Below are positions 14,894 to 23,148 of a stretch of DNA of 26,978 nucleotides, one piece after another. Source of the DNA: Nitrospira sp. (lineage in GTDB: Bacteria > Nitrospirota > Nitrospiria > Nitrospirales > Nitrospiraceae); contig JAJFBJ010000043.1 in assembly GCA_020697375.1 (NCBI GenBank), forward strand, positions 1-26,978, written 5' to 3'. The notes under the pieces were generated by a model, which had not been told where the DNA came from, searched no databases, and saw only the letters and a program-made list of their open reading frames with translations. A program made the translations under genes and the position numbers. Every line of letters starts with the position of its first letter. Positions within the stretch are counted from its first letter, which is position 1.

Positions 14894-15225
14894 CCTTCTC
14901 CTTGCTCCTTGATCGGCGAGCCGTCACAGTTCTGCTCTGAACTGCTTTCATGACTGAGGCATCCAATGTGGCCCATCTCATGAAGAAGGGTTTGACAATC
15001 GTCCATATCGGATCAATCCGCACAATAATCCTTCTTCGATGGCTCTCGCAGTATCCCATTGAAAGCCACGATCGCTGAATTACAACTTGGTACTTCGGTT
15101 GATACTTTTGCTGATACCTGGCCAGAACTTGTGGTACAAGCGTTTCTTGTATCGTCCATTAGCTCCTGGTCCATGGTCCGAGAATGAACCGTCGTCTCAC
15201 ACCCATTACCGACAGGGAGTGAACA
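14894..15225. other. Intergenic stretch, no gene seen
   Basis: Only short frames without ribosome-binding sites or family resemblance occur here. The last 15 bases contain the AGGGAG box of the amidase gene. Confidence 0.3.
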
Positions 15226-16110
15226 ATGCCGAGATCTCGCACCAGGCAAACCTCACCCTTAACCGGCTCTCGATCTCCAGCGAAAGATGCTCCGGAGGCG
15301 TTCACCTGTCGCGACCATAAACTGGTCGGGCCGAACGTAGTCTATCGCCCTACCCAGAACTGTGGTGGCCCGATCGCCGCGCGTTACCTTGTCTTTCATT
15401 ACACAGGGGCTCGCAACGCCCAGGTTACGTGCGACTGGCTTTGCAATGCGGCTGCGGAAGCATCCGCGCATCTAGTGGTGAGCCGGGATGGCACGATCAC
15501 ACAACTCGCGCCGTTCAACATCAAAACCTGGCACGCGGGAAAGAGTCACTGGGAAGGGCTCACGGGATTGAACGAATACGCCATCGGCATCGAAATGGAT
15601 AACGCCGGCCTGTTGACGCGGACGGGAGACACATTCACCGCCTGGTTCGGCGCGAGTTATCCGGCCAGCCAGGCCATTCACGCCAGGCACAAACTCGATC
15701 CGGAACCCAGGTGGTGGCATGCCTACACGCAGAAGCAAATAGAGGCAGCGCTGAAACTGGCCTCATTACTCGTCAAAGAATATGGACTGACGGACGTGCT
15801 CGGCCATGACGATATTGCACCGGAGCGCAAACGCGATCCGGGACCGGCATTCCCGCTGGAGTCGATACGGTCTCGCGTCGTAGGCCGGAAAGATGAAGAA
15901 GACGAGCGATACCATGTCACCACCGATCAGCTGAACATTCGCAAGGGACCTGGGACGGAGTATGACCTGGCTGCTCCCCCCTTGCGTAAAGGAACCGTCC
16001 TTCACATCTTGGGAAAGGGAGCGCGCTGGACGAAAGTGGAAGTGGTCGGCCAGGGCGACCTTGAGGGCTGGGTATCGAACAAGTACATCGAGCCGGTGCC
16101 GCCTGCCTAG
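15226..16110 (+). CDS. N-acetylmuramoyl-L-alanine amidase with SH3-like domain
   Basis: A 294-residue peptidoglycan hydrolase of the Amidase_2/AmpD (PGRP) type that cleaves the bond between N-acetylmuramic acid and L-alanine. Zinc ligands are visible: His58 in VFHYT, His194 in GHDDIAP and Asp204 in RKRDPGPAFP. The loop NEYAIGIEMDNAG is also typical. Residues about 228-290 form a bacterial SH3 domain (LNIRKGPGTEYDLA, then GWVSNKYIEP), a cell-wall-binding module. No signal peptide is seen; residues 1-30 are basic and probably disordered, so it acts in the cytoplasm on recycled muropeptides, or is a phage-like endolysin that needs a holin. AGGGAG lies six bases before the ATG. The next gene encodes a small membrane protein, an arrangement compatible with a lysis pair but not proof of it. 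Confidence 0.9.
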   Translation: MPRSRTRQTSPLTGSRSPAKDAPEAFTCRDHKLVGPNVVYRPTQNCGGPIAARYLVFHYTGARNAQVTCDWLCNAAAEASAHLVVSRDGTITQLAPFNIKTWHAGKSHWEGLTGLNEYAIGIEMDNAGLLTRTGDTFTAWFGASYPASQAIHARHKLDPEPRWWHAYTQKQIEAALKLASLLVKEYGLTDVLGHDDIAPERKRDPGPAFPLESIRSRVVGRKDEEDERYHVTTDQLNIRKGPGTEYDLAAPPLRKGTVLHILGKGARWTKVEVVGQGDLEGWVSNKYIEPVPPA

Positions 16111-16217
16111 TACCGTTGAATTCGCATCCATCGGGCTTTCATTCAGTGCAATAAGAGTTCCATCTTATGAGGCGCGACATCAAGGCAGACCGATTTCTCC
16201 TTGTTCAGGCTTGACTC

Positions 16218-16673
16218 ATGGAGGTTAACCTTTTCGTCCTGAAGCTTGGTCTCATCTCCGTTTGGGGACTGTGGATTTTCATCGCATTCCTCACCAATTT
16301 GTTCGACGGATTGAAGGTCATGCGAAGGTTGCCTCCCTACTGGAAGTTTGCTTCTGACAACTTTCAGGCCGTCGCGCAAGCGACAGCCCTCTATCACGCC
16401 CCTCCATGGTTCGCCAAAATCTTGTTCCTCGGAGTCCTTCTCTGGCAGTCCTTGGCGCTCATATGCTTCGGGCGAGCCATCGTCTCTTCATGGACGGAAG
16501 GGTCGCCGGCCTGGGGATCTGTGAATGCCGCCTTCGCTGCGAGTCTAGGTCTATTGGCGGCCTTTATGATCGCAGATGAGATCTTTAAGCAATACGATGT
16601 CGAACGCGCCCATGTGTTGCTCTTTATCGGTCAGCTGGTTACCTTGATCGCTCTCTATGTCTTGCCGGCCTGA
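16218..16673 (+). CDS. Four-helix integral membrane protein, unknown function
   Basis: A 151-residue protein with hydrophobic helices at about 7-26, 66-88, 101-119 and 131-150, and a short loop containing KVMRRLPPYWKFASDN after the first. It resembles small inner-membrane proteins of the DUF2165 type in layout, but that is not certain. It follows the amidase by 107 bases on the same strand. It is larger than a typical holin. The start at 16218 has only a weak ribosome-binding site. Confidence 0.68.
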   Translation: MEVNLFVLKLGLISVWGLWIFIAFLTNLFDGLKVMRRLPPYWKFASDNFQAVAQATALYHAPPWFAKILFLGVLLWQSLALICFGRAIVSSWTEGSPAWGSVNAAFAASLGLLAAFMIADEIFKQYDVERAHVLLFIGQLVTLIALYVLPA

Positions 16674-16936
16674 GCCTCTGGGGGTCGTGCCCGTCAGACT
16701 GTGACGCTTCCTTAAGCCATTTATACCCGTGCAACCGGAGATCAGTGTTGAGGGGTATCCCAACGAATCGGTCTCTGCACTGTGTTCTATTGATCACCCT
16801 TGCTAGTCGGAGTACTGAACGCAGCCATCAATGGCCTTCGGAGCTGGGGCATTATAGCCCTAGCTATCTCCCGAGTAGTGCGTGACGGCTCATTCCGCTA
16901 TGCTCTTAAGAGAAGATCTCCGTGAGTAGGCGCCCT
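16674..16936. other. Intergenic region, nothing recognised
   Basis: It holds no gene, clear promoter or terminator that I can support. The GTG at 16922 is an alternative start for the next gene. Confidence 0.3.
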
Positions 16937-17395
16937 ATGACCACAAGCGTCCTCGTCATCGACAACGATTGTCAGGTGCGGGAATTTTTGTGTGCGGCGC
17001 TTGAGCTTGACGGCCATGCTGCCGTGGGTGCAAAGACCTATGCTGAAGCCATAGCGCAACTCCGCTGGAGCATGGTTGATCTCGCGATCAGCGACGGGTT
17101 CACGGGGGTCGGATTAGCGGGAGTTTCGACCATCCACCGCCTGTTTCCCACGCTCCGTATGCTGGTGATGTCCGGCGGTGTCTCGGATCACGCCTGCGTT
17201 CCACTCCAGGACCGCACGCTTTCTATTCTGCCGAAACCATGTCCCGTCCGGACCATCTTGGAGACCGTCCGGTGTACCCTGATGGAGATACCAGAGAATC
17301 CCATGCGGGACATCATCGAGCGTGGCCGCTTCGACTTCATCACCTCCATCCTGCTTTCATCCGAATGTCATTCGCAGCCGCGGGGATTTATGTGA
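16937..17395 (+). CDS. Stand-alone response-regulator receiver protein (atypical)
   Basis: A 152-residue protein with a single receiver domain. Acidic residues Asp9 and Asp11 (VIDND), phosphoacceptor Asp53 (AISDGF), Ser79 (MSGG) and Lys100 (LPKP) are present, so phosphorylation is possible. The usual MP after the phosphoacceptor is missing, replaced by GFTGVGL. About 35 residues without an output domain follow. The start could also be GTG 16922 (five residues longer); neither has a strong ribosome-binding site. A second receiver gene follows 49 bases later. No kinase is nearby. Confidence 0.75.
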   Translation: MTTSVLVIDNDCQVREFLCAALELDGHAAVGAKTYAEAIAQLRWSMVDLAISDGFTGVGLAGVSTIHRLFPTLRMLVMSGGVSDHACVPLQDRTLSILPKPCPVRTILETVRCTLMEIPENPMRDIIERGRFDFITSILLSSECHSQPRGFM

Positions 17396-17444
17396 CCAGT
17401 CGCAGAACATAGCCATTCATGTCTACAGAGGAAGCCGAACCGCA

Positions 17445-17852
17445 ATGGCCTCGATCTTCGTCATGGAGAATGATGATGCCGTTCGAATGATGCTCCGAAC
17501 AGGTTTGACCGCAGCCGGCTATTCCGTCCGGGACAGCACCAATGGACGCCTGGGTATCAACGCCTTCCGAAAAAACCCTGCCGACCTCGTGATCACCGAT
17601 ATCTACATGCCGGAGCGGGATGGTCTTGAAGTCATTGAGTCCTTGCGACGGACCCATTCTGGCGTGAAGATTCTTGCCATATCGGGAGCATCCGGGAGCA
17701 TGGGGTATCTCAAGTTGGCGCAATCCTTAGGAGCCAGCGCCGTCCTACCTAAGCCTTTTGCCCTGTCGGCCTTGTTGTCCATCGTAGCCGAGCTGCTTCA
17801 GCAGGAGGAAACCAGCACTGGGCCGGCCCCCCGTAGATCTGCGCCCGTCTAA
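17445..17852 (+). CDS. Stand-alone CheY-like response-regulator receiver protein
   Basis: A 135-residue protein that is a canonical receiver domain. It has the acidic pair Asp10/Asp11, phosphoacceptor Asp52 in ITDIYMPERDG, Ser80 in ISGAS and Lys103 in LPKPF. No DNA-binding or enzymatic output domain is present, so it presumably relays phosphate or acts through protein contacts like CheY or Spo0F. Its reading frame opens upstream in the first receiver gene, but ATG 17445, preceded by GAGGAAG, gives the correct family start. Confidence 0.87.
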   Translation: MASIFVMENDDAVRMMLRTGLTAAGYSVRDSTNGRLGINAFRKNPADLVITDIYMPERDGLEVIESLRRTHSGVKILAISGASGSMGYLKLAQSLGASAVLPKPFALSALLSIVAELLQQEETSTGPAPRRSAPV

Positions 17853-17870
17853 TCTGGTGAGCGCCAGTCC

Positions 17871-17898
17871 TTGCCAAAATCCCGGGAAGCACTATACT
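17871..17898 (+). promoter_or_regulatory. Promoter of the 46-residue membrane protein gene (leaderless)
   Basis: TTGCCA (17871-17876), a 16-base spacer and TATACT (17893-17898) match sigma-70 well. The expected start (17904-17906) coincides with the ATG at 17906. Confidence 0.6.
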
Positions 17899-17905
17899 TC
17901 AATAC

Positions 17906-18046
17906 ATGCTCGCTGCCGAATTCATCGTCTTCGCCACGCTGTTCGCCATTCCCATTATCTGGACCTTTCTGAAGATATTGGTCAATCATCTTGTCGATGC
18001 AGACCTTCCCGAAGAAAAAGCAGATCCCCTTCGGAAAGCGGCATAA
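17906..18046 (+). CDS. Tiny membrane protein, apparently from a leaderless mRNA
   Basis: A 46-residue protein with one hydrophobic helix, AAEFIVFATLFAIPIIWTFL (residues 3-22), and a charged cytoplasmic-type tail (DLPEEKADPLRKAA). No Shine-Dalgarno is present, but a good promoter ends seven bases before the ATG, so the transcript would begin at or one or two bases before the start codon. The function is unknown; single-span proteins of this size often regulate membrane complexes. An opposite-strand frame of 92 codons over this locus is rejected. Confidence 0.6.
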   Translation: MLAAEFIVFATLFAIPIIWTFLKILVNHLVDADLPEEKADPLRKAA

Positions 18047-18214
18047 TCGGTCACCAGCCAGATAACGGCACCGCTGCCTCTCGAGTTTCCACCACCTCGT
18101 CTGATGAAATATCCTGCTCTTTGCCATTGCACTGGCCTTTTATGATTCCATACGCCACTGCTACAGTCATTGAGAACCTTCGATATACCTTACTTCGTAC
18201 AGAACGCTGACCCT

Positions 18215-19234
18215 TTAACGCGCGGCCGCTCCCTTTGTCGCCTTGGCGATTCTGACGGCTTCTCGGATCATTTGAGAGGTGTATCCCCACTCGTTATCGT
18301 ACCAGCTCAGTACTTTGACCAGGTCTCCGTCTACCACCTGCGTCAGCTCCAGATCCACAATCGACGCGCGTGTATCCTGAATGAAGTCCGATGAGACAAG
18401 CGGTTCATCGGTCACCCCGAGCACCCCCCGGTACCGGTCGCTATCCGCCTCTTCCGTAAAGACCGCGTTGACTTCTTCAACCGTAGTGCGTCGGCTCGTG
18501 AGGAATACGAGATCCGCAAGGGAACCGATCGCCAGCGGAACGCGAATGGCCAGACCATCAAACTTGCCCGCATACTGCGGCAGGGCTTTCGTCGTGGCAA
18601 TTGCAGCACCCGTGGAAGATGGAATCAGATTGGCGGCAGCAGCTCGGCCCCTCCGCCGTTTCTTGTTCGGTCGATCGATGATCGCCTGTGTGGCGGTGTA
18701 AGCATGCACCGTGGTCATGATGGCTTTCTCGATCCCGATTCTTCTCCCCATGACTTCCACCACGGGGGCAATGCAATTCGTGGTGCAACTGGCGCAGGAG
18801 ATGACCCCCGTCGTTGGTCCGCTCGCCTCATTCACCCGATGGACCATAGTTGCAATTTCAGGGCTTTTGGCGGGCGCTGAGAGAATGACGGTCTTAGCGC
18901 CCGCCGCCAGATGTCGTTCCAAGTCCGCTTGCTGGTTAAATGCGCCCGTGCATTCCAGTACGATATCGATCCCCAACTTTTGCCAAGGCAGTCTGGTCGG
19001 GTCTTTTTCCCTGAACACAGGATAGGTCTTCTCTTTGATCCTCAGGCCCTCAGGGACCGGTACGACGCTTTCATGGTAGCGCCCGTAGACGGTGTCGTAA
19101 TTCAATAAGTACGCCAGGTCGTCTGCGGCATTGAGGTCATTGATCGCTCGAAGCTCCAACTCGGGGGTCTCAAGAATAATTTTTAAGGCCGCGCGTCCTA
19201 TTCGTCCCAATCCGTTAATCGCAATCGTCGCCAT
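18215..19234 (-). CDS. gap: Glyceraldehyde-3-phosphate dehydrogenase
   Basis: A 339-residue enzyme that oxidatively phosphorylates glyceraldehyde-3-phosphate (or runs in reverse during gluconeogenesis or carbon fixation). The nucleotide-binding GLGRIGR lies at the N-terminus, and Asp33 in INDL favours NAD. Catalytic Cys150 lies in ASCTTNC and His177 in HAYT. The usual DGPHKDLRRARAAA is here DRPNKKRRRGRAAA, a modest deviation, followed by NLIPSSTGAA. The C-terminus ends SWYDNEWGYTSQM and then an Ala/Lys tail. AAGGAG lies 11 bases before the ATG. It is the last gene of an alkA, glutaredoxin-DUF488, gap operon, with 32 bases separating it from its predecessor. Confidence 0.95.
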   Translation of the reverse strand: MATIAINGLGRIGRAALKIILETPELELRAINDLNAADDLAYLLNYDTVYGRYHESVVPVPEGLRIKEKTYPVFREKDPTRLPWQKLGIDIVLECTGAFNQQADLERHLAAGAKTVILSAPAKSPEIATMVHRVNEASGPTTGVISCASCTTNCIAPVVEVMGRRIGIEKAIMTTVHAYTATQAIIDRPNKKRRRGRAAAANLIPSSTGAAIATTKALPQYAGKFDGLAIRVPLAIGSLADLVFLTSRRTTVEEVNAVFTEEADSDRYRGVLGVTDEPLVSSDFIQDTRASIVDLELTQVVDGDLVKVLSWYDNEWGYTSQMIREAVRIAKATKGAAAR

Positions 19235-19266
19235 GGTGTGCTTTACTCCTTTCCGTCAGCAAGGGG

Positions 19267-19920
19267 TCAGGACAGTTGGCTGATGAATTCTTTGAGCGCC
19301 ACCGCCTGGTTGTGTTGTTCATCGGCTGCTCCATACACCAGCGTGATCGCTTCATCGTGGGAGCGCCGTGCCAATTCCTTCAGCGCGTCAAGTCCATCCG
19401 ATTCGACCAGCTCCTTCCGGTAACGTTCACGGAATCCGGTCCATTTGGCAGGATCATGGCCGAACCACTTCCGGAGCGCGGTACTCGGGGCCAATTCTTT
19501 TCTCCATTCGTCGATGCTCGCCCGTTTCTTGCTGAAGCCGCGAGGCCAGACACGATCAACCAGAATCCTGACACCATCCTGCTTGACGGGCTCGTTATAG
19601 ACCCGCTTGATCTGTATCATTCCCGCACCTCCGTGGAAACGCTCAACGTCGGCCGATCCACTCTGTTTCTGCCGGTTGTGCTTTCTGTAATATTTTCCGA
19701 TGTGGCGAATGATCTGTTGTTCATCACCCACCAGAATCATGTCCCGAGTCGTATCGACCAATGTGGGAGTTTCGCTCCGACCTGAGATTTTCTTCAAGAT
19801 CGGCCGCCTCGATTTATCCCGGGACACGTTTCTCAGGATACAATCGACCTCCCATTCCGACATTTTCAGCCGAACCTGTGCGCTGTACTCGCATTCTTCA
19901 AACTGGTAAAGCTCCAACAT
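19267..19920 (-). CDS. Fusion of a glutaredoxin/GST-N-like domain with a DUF488 (YeaO-like) domain
   Basis: A 217-residue two-domain protein. Residues 1-80 form a thioredoxin-fold glutaredoxin/GST N-terminal domain starting LELYQFEECEYS. The active site is Cys-Glu-Tyr-Ser (monothiol), and SGRSETPTLVDTTRDMILVG holds the cis-proline (TPTLVD). Residues about 101-217 are a complete DUF488/YeaO domain, with IKRVYNEPVKQDGVRILVDR, VWPRGFSKK and RKWFGHDPAKW. DUF488 proteins are usually stand-alone and of unknown function. A short polar linker (about 85-100) with an internal Met joins them, so a second start is conceivable. GGAGAGG precedes the ATG. alkA ends 15 bases upstream. A link to oxidative or alkylation stress is inferred from the neighbours only. 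Confidence 0.85.
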   Translation of the reverse strand: MLELYQFEECEYSAQVRLKMSEWEVDCILRNVSRDKSRRPILKKISGRSETPTLVDTTRDMILVGDEQQIIRHIGKYYRKHNRQKQSGSADVERFHGGAGMIQIKRVYNEPVKQDGVRILVDRVWPRGFSKKRASIDEWRKELAPSTALRKWFGHDPAKWTGFRERYRKELVESDGLDALKELARRSHDEAITLVYGAADEQHNQAVALKEFISQLS

Positions 19921-19935
19921 ATCCCTCTCCGTGAA

Positions 19936-20841
19936 TCACGTTAAGTGCCCGGCTTCATCAAGCCGATCGAGCAATAGGTGAAAATAGATCAGGCCGCCAT
20001 AGGGCTTCCATCGGCTGAGAACGCGGTGGACTCCCGGATAATCCAACGATCGGCGAAGATGCAACCATCGTCCAAGATTCTGACGGCCGCCTACATCATC
20101 CCCCGGAAACACATGAGTCCGTCCGAGCCCGCGAAGTAATGCATATTCTGCCGTCCAACGCCCGACTCCCCGAAGTTTCAGCAGCCGATCCATCGCGGAC
20201 TCATCGCCTAGCGATTCGATCGGCTCCAAATCCAGCCGGCCACCGGCAATGGCTTGGGACATTTCGATAAGGGCCTGCCCCTTCTGCCGGCTGTAACCCA
20301 GCGTCCGCAGCTCCGTGAGGTCCATCCGGGCGAGATCCTCCGGACGAGGAAAGGCATGCGACTCCGGATCGAAGGCAAGTCCGCAATGCGCCGCCAGTCT
20401 ATTCATGACAGTGATGCCCACCGTCAAACTAAGCTGTTGACAGCTGATCCCGTTGACCAGCGCTTCGAATAGCGTCGGAAAACGCGGGGGCTTGAGGCCG
20501 ATAAATCGCTGTGCCAACCGGTTCAGTCTTTGGTCGCTCGCGGCGAATTCATAGAACGGCCGGAGATCCCGCTGCGTTCCCAGCAGCCGCGCAAGCACCG
20601 CACTCACCTCTGCTTGGTCCGAAATCCGAAGCCCGACGCCCGTCAGGGTCACATCAAGCCTTGTTCCCTGCTGACGCACGGCTACCCGCACCGGCCGGTT
20701 TCGGATGACGAGGATTCGCCAATAGGTATCTCCATCCCAGTGATCCACCGCATTGATCACGCGTCGCCGAAGCGCCCAGGCAGTCAGGTCCAGCCGGAAC
20801 GGCGGCACCGGCTCGAAGGAAAATTCTATTTGCTCCGACAT
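19936..20841 (-). CDS. alkA: DNA-3-methyladenine glycosylase II (AlkA-like)
   Basis: A 301-residue base-excision repair enzyme that removes alkylated bases. The helix-hairpin-helix LLKLRGVGRWTAEYALLRGLG (220-240) is followed by HVFPGDDVG with the catalytic aspartate (Asp249). VNGISCQQLSLTVG matches the HhH-GPD core segment VxxILxQQxS. The N-terminal about 100 residues are the mixed beta domain found in AlkA. The C-terminal WKPYGGLIYFHLL is also typical (RPWRxYAxxxLW in relatives). AAGAGG lies four bases before the ATG. It is the first gene of the operon with the glutaredoxin-DUF488 fusion and gap. Confidence 0.92.
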   Translation of the reverse strand: MSEQIEFSFEPVPPFRLDLTAWALRRRVINAVDHWDGDTYWRILVIRNRPVRVAVRQQGTRLDVTLTGVGLRISDQAEVSAVLARLLGTQRDLRPFYEFAASDQRLNRLAQRFIGLKPPRFPTLFEALVNGISCQQLSLTVGITVMNRLAAHCGLAFDPESHAFPRPEDLARMDLTELRTLGYSRQKGQALIEMSQAIAGGRLDLEPIESLGDESAMDRLLKLRGVGRWTAEYALLRGLGRTHVFPGDDVGGRQNLGRWLHLRRSLDYPGVHRVLSRWKPYGGLIYFHLLLDRLDEAGHLT

Positions 20842-20844
20842 CCA

Positions 20845-20998
20845 TCCTCTTTAGGTCATTCACTTCATCACTAACAGCTTTACCGGCCACATCACGCTCG
20901 TCCGACAAATATGCAGACTAAAGATGCGATGTTCCTCCATCATCCTTACCGCCTTGGAGATGGTCAAGGTCTTATTCCTCCTGATGCGATTTGTTGTT
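20845..20998 (-). pseudogene. Possible CBS-domain gene remnant (frameshifted)
   Basis: On the minus strand the segment TLTISKAVRMMEEHRIFSLH resembles the second half of a CBS motif (helix, then strand). One frame over, the sequence continues SDERDVAGKAVSDEV, which matches the usual CBS continuation (DERGxxxGIVTDxD). A frameshift near 20910 thus separates two parts of one domain. No intact start is seen. It precedes alkA. Confidence 0.3.
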
Positions 20999-21260
20999 CG
21001 CCCCCAAGAAAATTGTTTGGTCGTTGAACGGGAGAATAGGGAGAGCGCCCACAAGACTCTATGGCGACTTGCGTCGTTCACGCTGTGGACGATTTCCATA
21101 ACAGCTCTGACTCATGCCGCCGAAATGGACAATGAACAATCGCACGAAGAGCGCTGGTTCCCACAGGAGCGGCTTGAACGTTGGTGAAGAGATTCAGCAG
21201 ACTTTCTCGCTGGATGGCCGCCCGGCACTACAGCCTGGACTCAACGGAATCCGTTCTGAG
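20999..21260. other. Intergenic region, no gene recognised
   Basis: A plus-strand frame (20924-21187) has a signal-like hydrophobic patch but no ribosome-binding site and no recognisable family. I see nothing else that can be supported. Confidence 0.25.
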
Positions 21261-23102
21261 TCACGAAGCCTTCTTCCGCCCAGTCCTCGCCGGCGCCTTT
21301 TGATGGAGCTGTTGCGGACGCGGACGTTTTCTCTTGTCCATGGCATGCAGCAACGACAGCGCCGAATTAACCAATGCGACATGACTGAAGGCCTGCGGAA
21401 AATTACCCAGCATGCGCCTGGCCCGGGGATCGTATTCCTCCGATAACAGGCCGACGTCATTGCGGCATTTCAAAAGCCGCTCGAACAATTTCAACGCGTC
21501 TTTGCGCCGGCCCATCAATACGTAATTGTCTACGAGCCAAAAACTGCAGGGCAGAAATGCGCCCTCGCCTTGCGGCAAGCCATCCACGCCGCCGGCCGTT
21601 TCATAACGCAACACCAGCCTGTCCACCAGCAGGCGCCTTTCTATTTCGCTCACGGTCGCCTTGATACGCTTGTCGTTGGCCGGCAGAAATCCGACGATCG
21701 GAAGGAGCAGGAGCGAGGCATCCATACGCTTCGAGCCATAGGCCTGCACGAAGCAGCCGCGTTGAGGATCAACGCCCTTATGGCAGATGTCGGCGTGGAT
21801 GTGGGCGGCGAGCGCTTTCCAGCGGGCGCGCTGAGTCCTGTTGCAAGCGTCCTCCGGCGCGCGCCAAGCGCGGTCGAAGGCCACCCAGGTCATCACCTTG
21901 GAATGGACGAAATGCTGCGGTTCACTGCGAATTTCCCAAATGCCTTGGTCGGGAAGACCCCAGATTTTCTCAAGGTGATCAAGGAAGGCGATGCGCAACT
22001 CTTTGCGTCGGGGAGCCACGGAGAGTCCGCCCCGGGAGGCATGTTCCAATACATCGGCGAACTCGCCGTAGATATCGAGCTGCGTTTGGTTGGATGCGGC
22101 ATTGCCTACGCGCGCCGGATGAGACCCTTCGTACCCAGGCAGCCAATCCAGTTCCCATTCAGACAGATCGCGTTCCCCCGCCACGCCATACATGATTTGA
22201 AGCTGTCGCGGGCTTCCAGCCACGGCCCGCAGCAGCCAGCGCTGCCACGCATCGGCCTCCTCGGTATAGCCGGCGTTCAGAAAGGCAAGCAGGGTGAATG
22301 CGGCGTCGCGAAGCCAACAGTATCGATAATCCCAATTGCGCGGGCCGCCGATCTTTTCCGGCAGCGAAGTCGTCGGCGCCGCGACAATGCCGCCGGTGGG
22401 GCGGAAGCTGAGTCCCTTCAGCGTGATGAGCGAACGGCACACATGGCTGGACCATCGGCCCGGCATGCGGCAGCGTCGCGACCAACCTTGCCAGAACGCC
22501 GCCGTACGCTTACGCAGTGCTTCGATATCGGTAGGCGGCGTAGGCGGCTCCAGATGCGATAGGACATAGGTCAGGACGAAGGGGACCGTCTGCCCCTTTT
22601 TGACGCTGAATCGCCCTACGGTGTACATGTCCTGTCCGCTCAACGTCGCCTCCGTACGCAGTACCAGCATGGAAGGACCGGCGACCGCGGTCCAAGTGCC
22701 CTTGCCTACGCGGTTCACCCAGGGCACCGACACGCCGTAGTCGAAACGGATCACCAGATCTGTCTCCATCGCGACCCTTCCTTCGAGTCCGATCACCAGA
22801 CGCACGATGGACGTGTCGATTTCATCCACCGGCATGAAATCGACGATCGATACCTTGCCCTCTGTATTTTCGAACCGGGTTTCCAGAATCAGCCCGCCAT
22901 CCTGATAATGCCGGCGAACGGTCGAGGTGCGGCGAGGCGCGATTTTCCAACGGCCGTGCTCGCGCTTCCCCAGAAGGGCCGCGAAACAGGCGGCGGAATC
23001 GAACCGTGGCGCACAGAACCAGTCGATGGACCCGTCACGCCCGACCAGCGCGGCCGTGCGCATATCACCGATCATCGCGTAATCTTCAATCCTGCCGGCC
23101 AT
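21261..23102 (-). CDS. GH15 family glucoamylase/trehalase-like glycoside hydrolase
   Basis: A 613-residue protein. Residues 1-200 form the N-terminal beta domain (MAGRIEDYAMIGDMRTAALV, then GRDGSIDWFCAPRFDS), common to bacterial GH15 enzymes. From about 230 an (alpha/alpha)6 catalytic domain follows, with PTTSLPE, GPRNWDYRYCWLRDA, and the proton-donor glutamate in GIWEIRSEPQHFVHSK (Glu390). The base glutamate lies in GLLSEEYDP (Glu555), followed by GNFPQAFSHVALVNSA. Known members hydrolyse alpha-glucans or trehalose; which applies cannot be told. No signal peptide is seen, so it acts in the cytoplasm. The last about 25 residues are a basic tail. It lies downstream of tal and a broken zwf and likely shares their transcript. 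Confidence 0.93.
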   Translation of the reverse strand: MAGRIEDYAMIGDMRTAALVGRDGSIDWFCAPRFDSAACFAALLGKREHGRWKIAPRRTSTVRRHYQDGGLILETRFENTEGKVSIVDFMPVDEIDTSIVRLVIGLEGRVAMETDLVIRFDYGVSVPWVNRVGKGTWTAVAGPSMLVLRTEATLSGQDMYTVGRFSVKKGQTVPFVLTYVLSHLEPPTPPTDIEALRKRTAAFWQGWSRRCRMPGRWSSHVCRSLITLKGLSFRPTGGIVAAPTTSLPEKIGGPRNWDYRYCWLRDAAFTLLAFLNAGYTEEADAWQRWLLRAVAGSPRQLQIMYGVAGERDLSEWELDWLPGYEGSHPARVGNAASNQTQLDIYGEFADVLEHASRGGLSVAPRRKELRIAFLDHLEKIWGLPDQGIWEIRSEPQHFVHSKVMTWVAFDRAWRAPEDACNRTQRARWKALAAHIHADICHKGVDPQRGCFVQAYGSKRMDASLLLLPIVGFLPANDKRIKATVSEIERRLLVDRLVLRYETAGGVDGLPQGEGAFLPCSFWLVDNYVLMGRRKDALKLFERLLKCRNDVGLLSEEYDPRARRMLGNFPQAFSHVALVNSALSLLHAMDKRKRPRPQQLHQKAPARTGRKKAS

Positions 23103-23148
23103 TCTCCTGATTTCCTTGCCCCGTCACGTGTCGAAAGCTTGTCGCATC

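Noticed and set aside
14719..15006. Minus-strand frame with HEMGH, possible zinc protease
   Set aside because: The motif stands alone without the rest of a protease fold, and another frame over the 3' part looks more protein-like.
12421..16673. Integrated element at tRNA-Arg
   Set aside because: Accessory-looking content, but no integrase and no repeat of the tRNA 3' end were found, so the claim is not supported.
15226..16673. Phage lysis cassette (endolysin plus holin)
   Set aside because: The amidase fits, but the membrane protein is larger than usual holins and no other phage genes are present.
21570..22562. 330-codon plus-strand frame opposite the GH15 gene
   Set aside because: It mirrors a gene with both catalytic glutamates and has no recognisable protein features.
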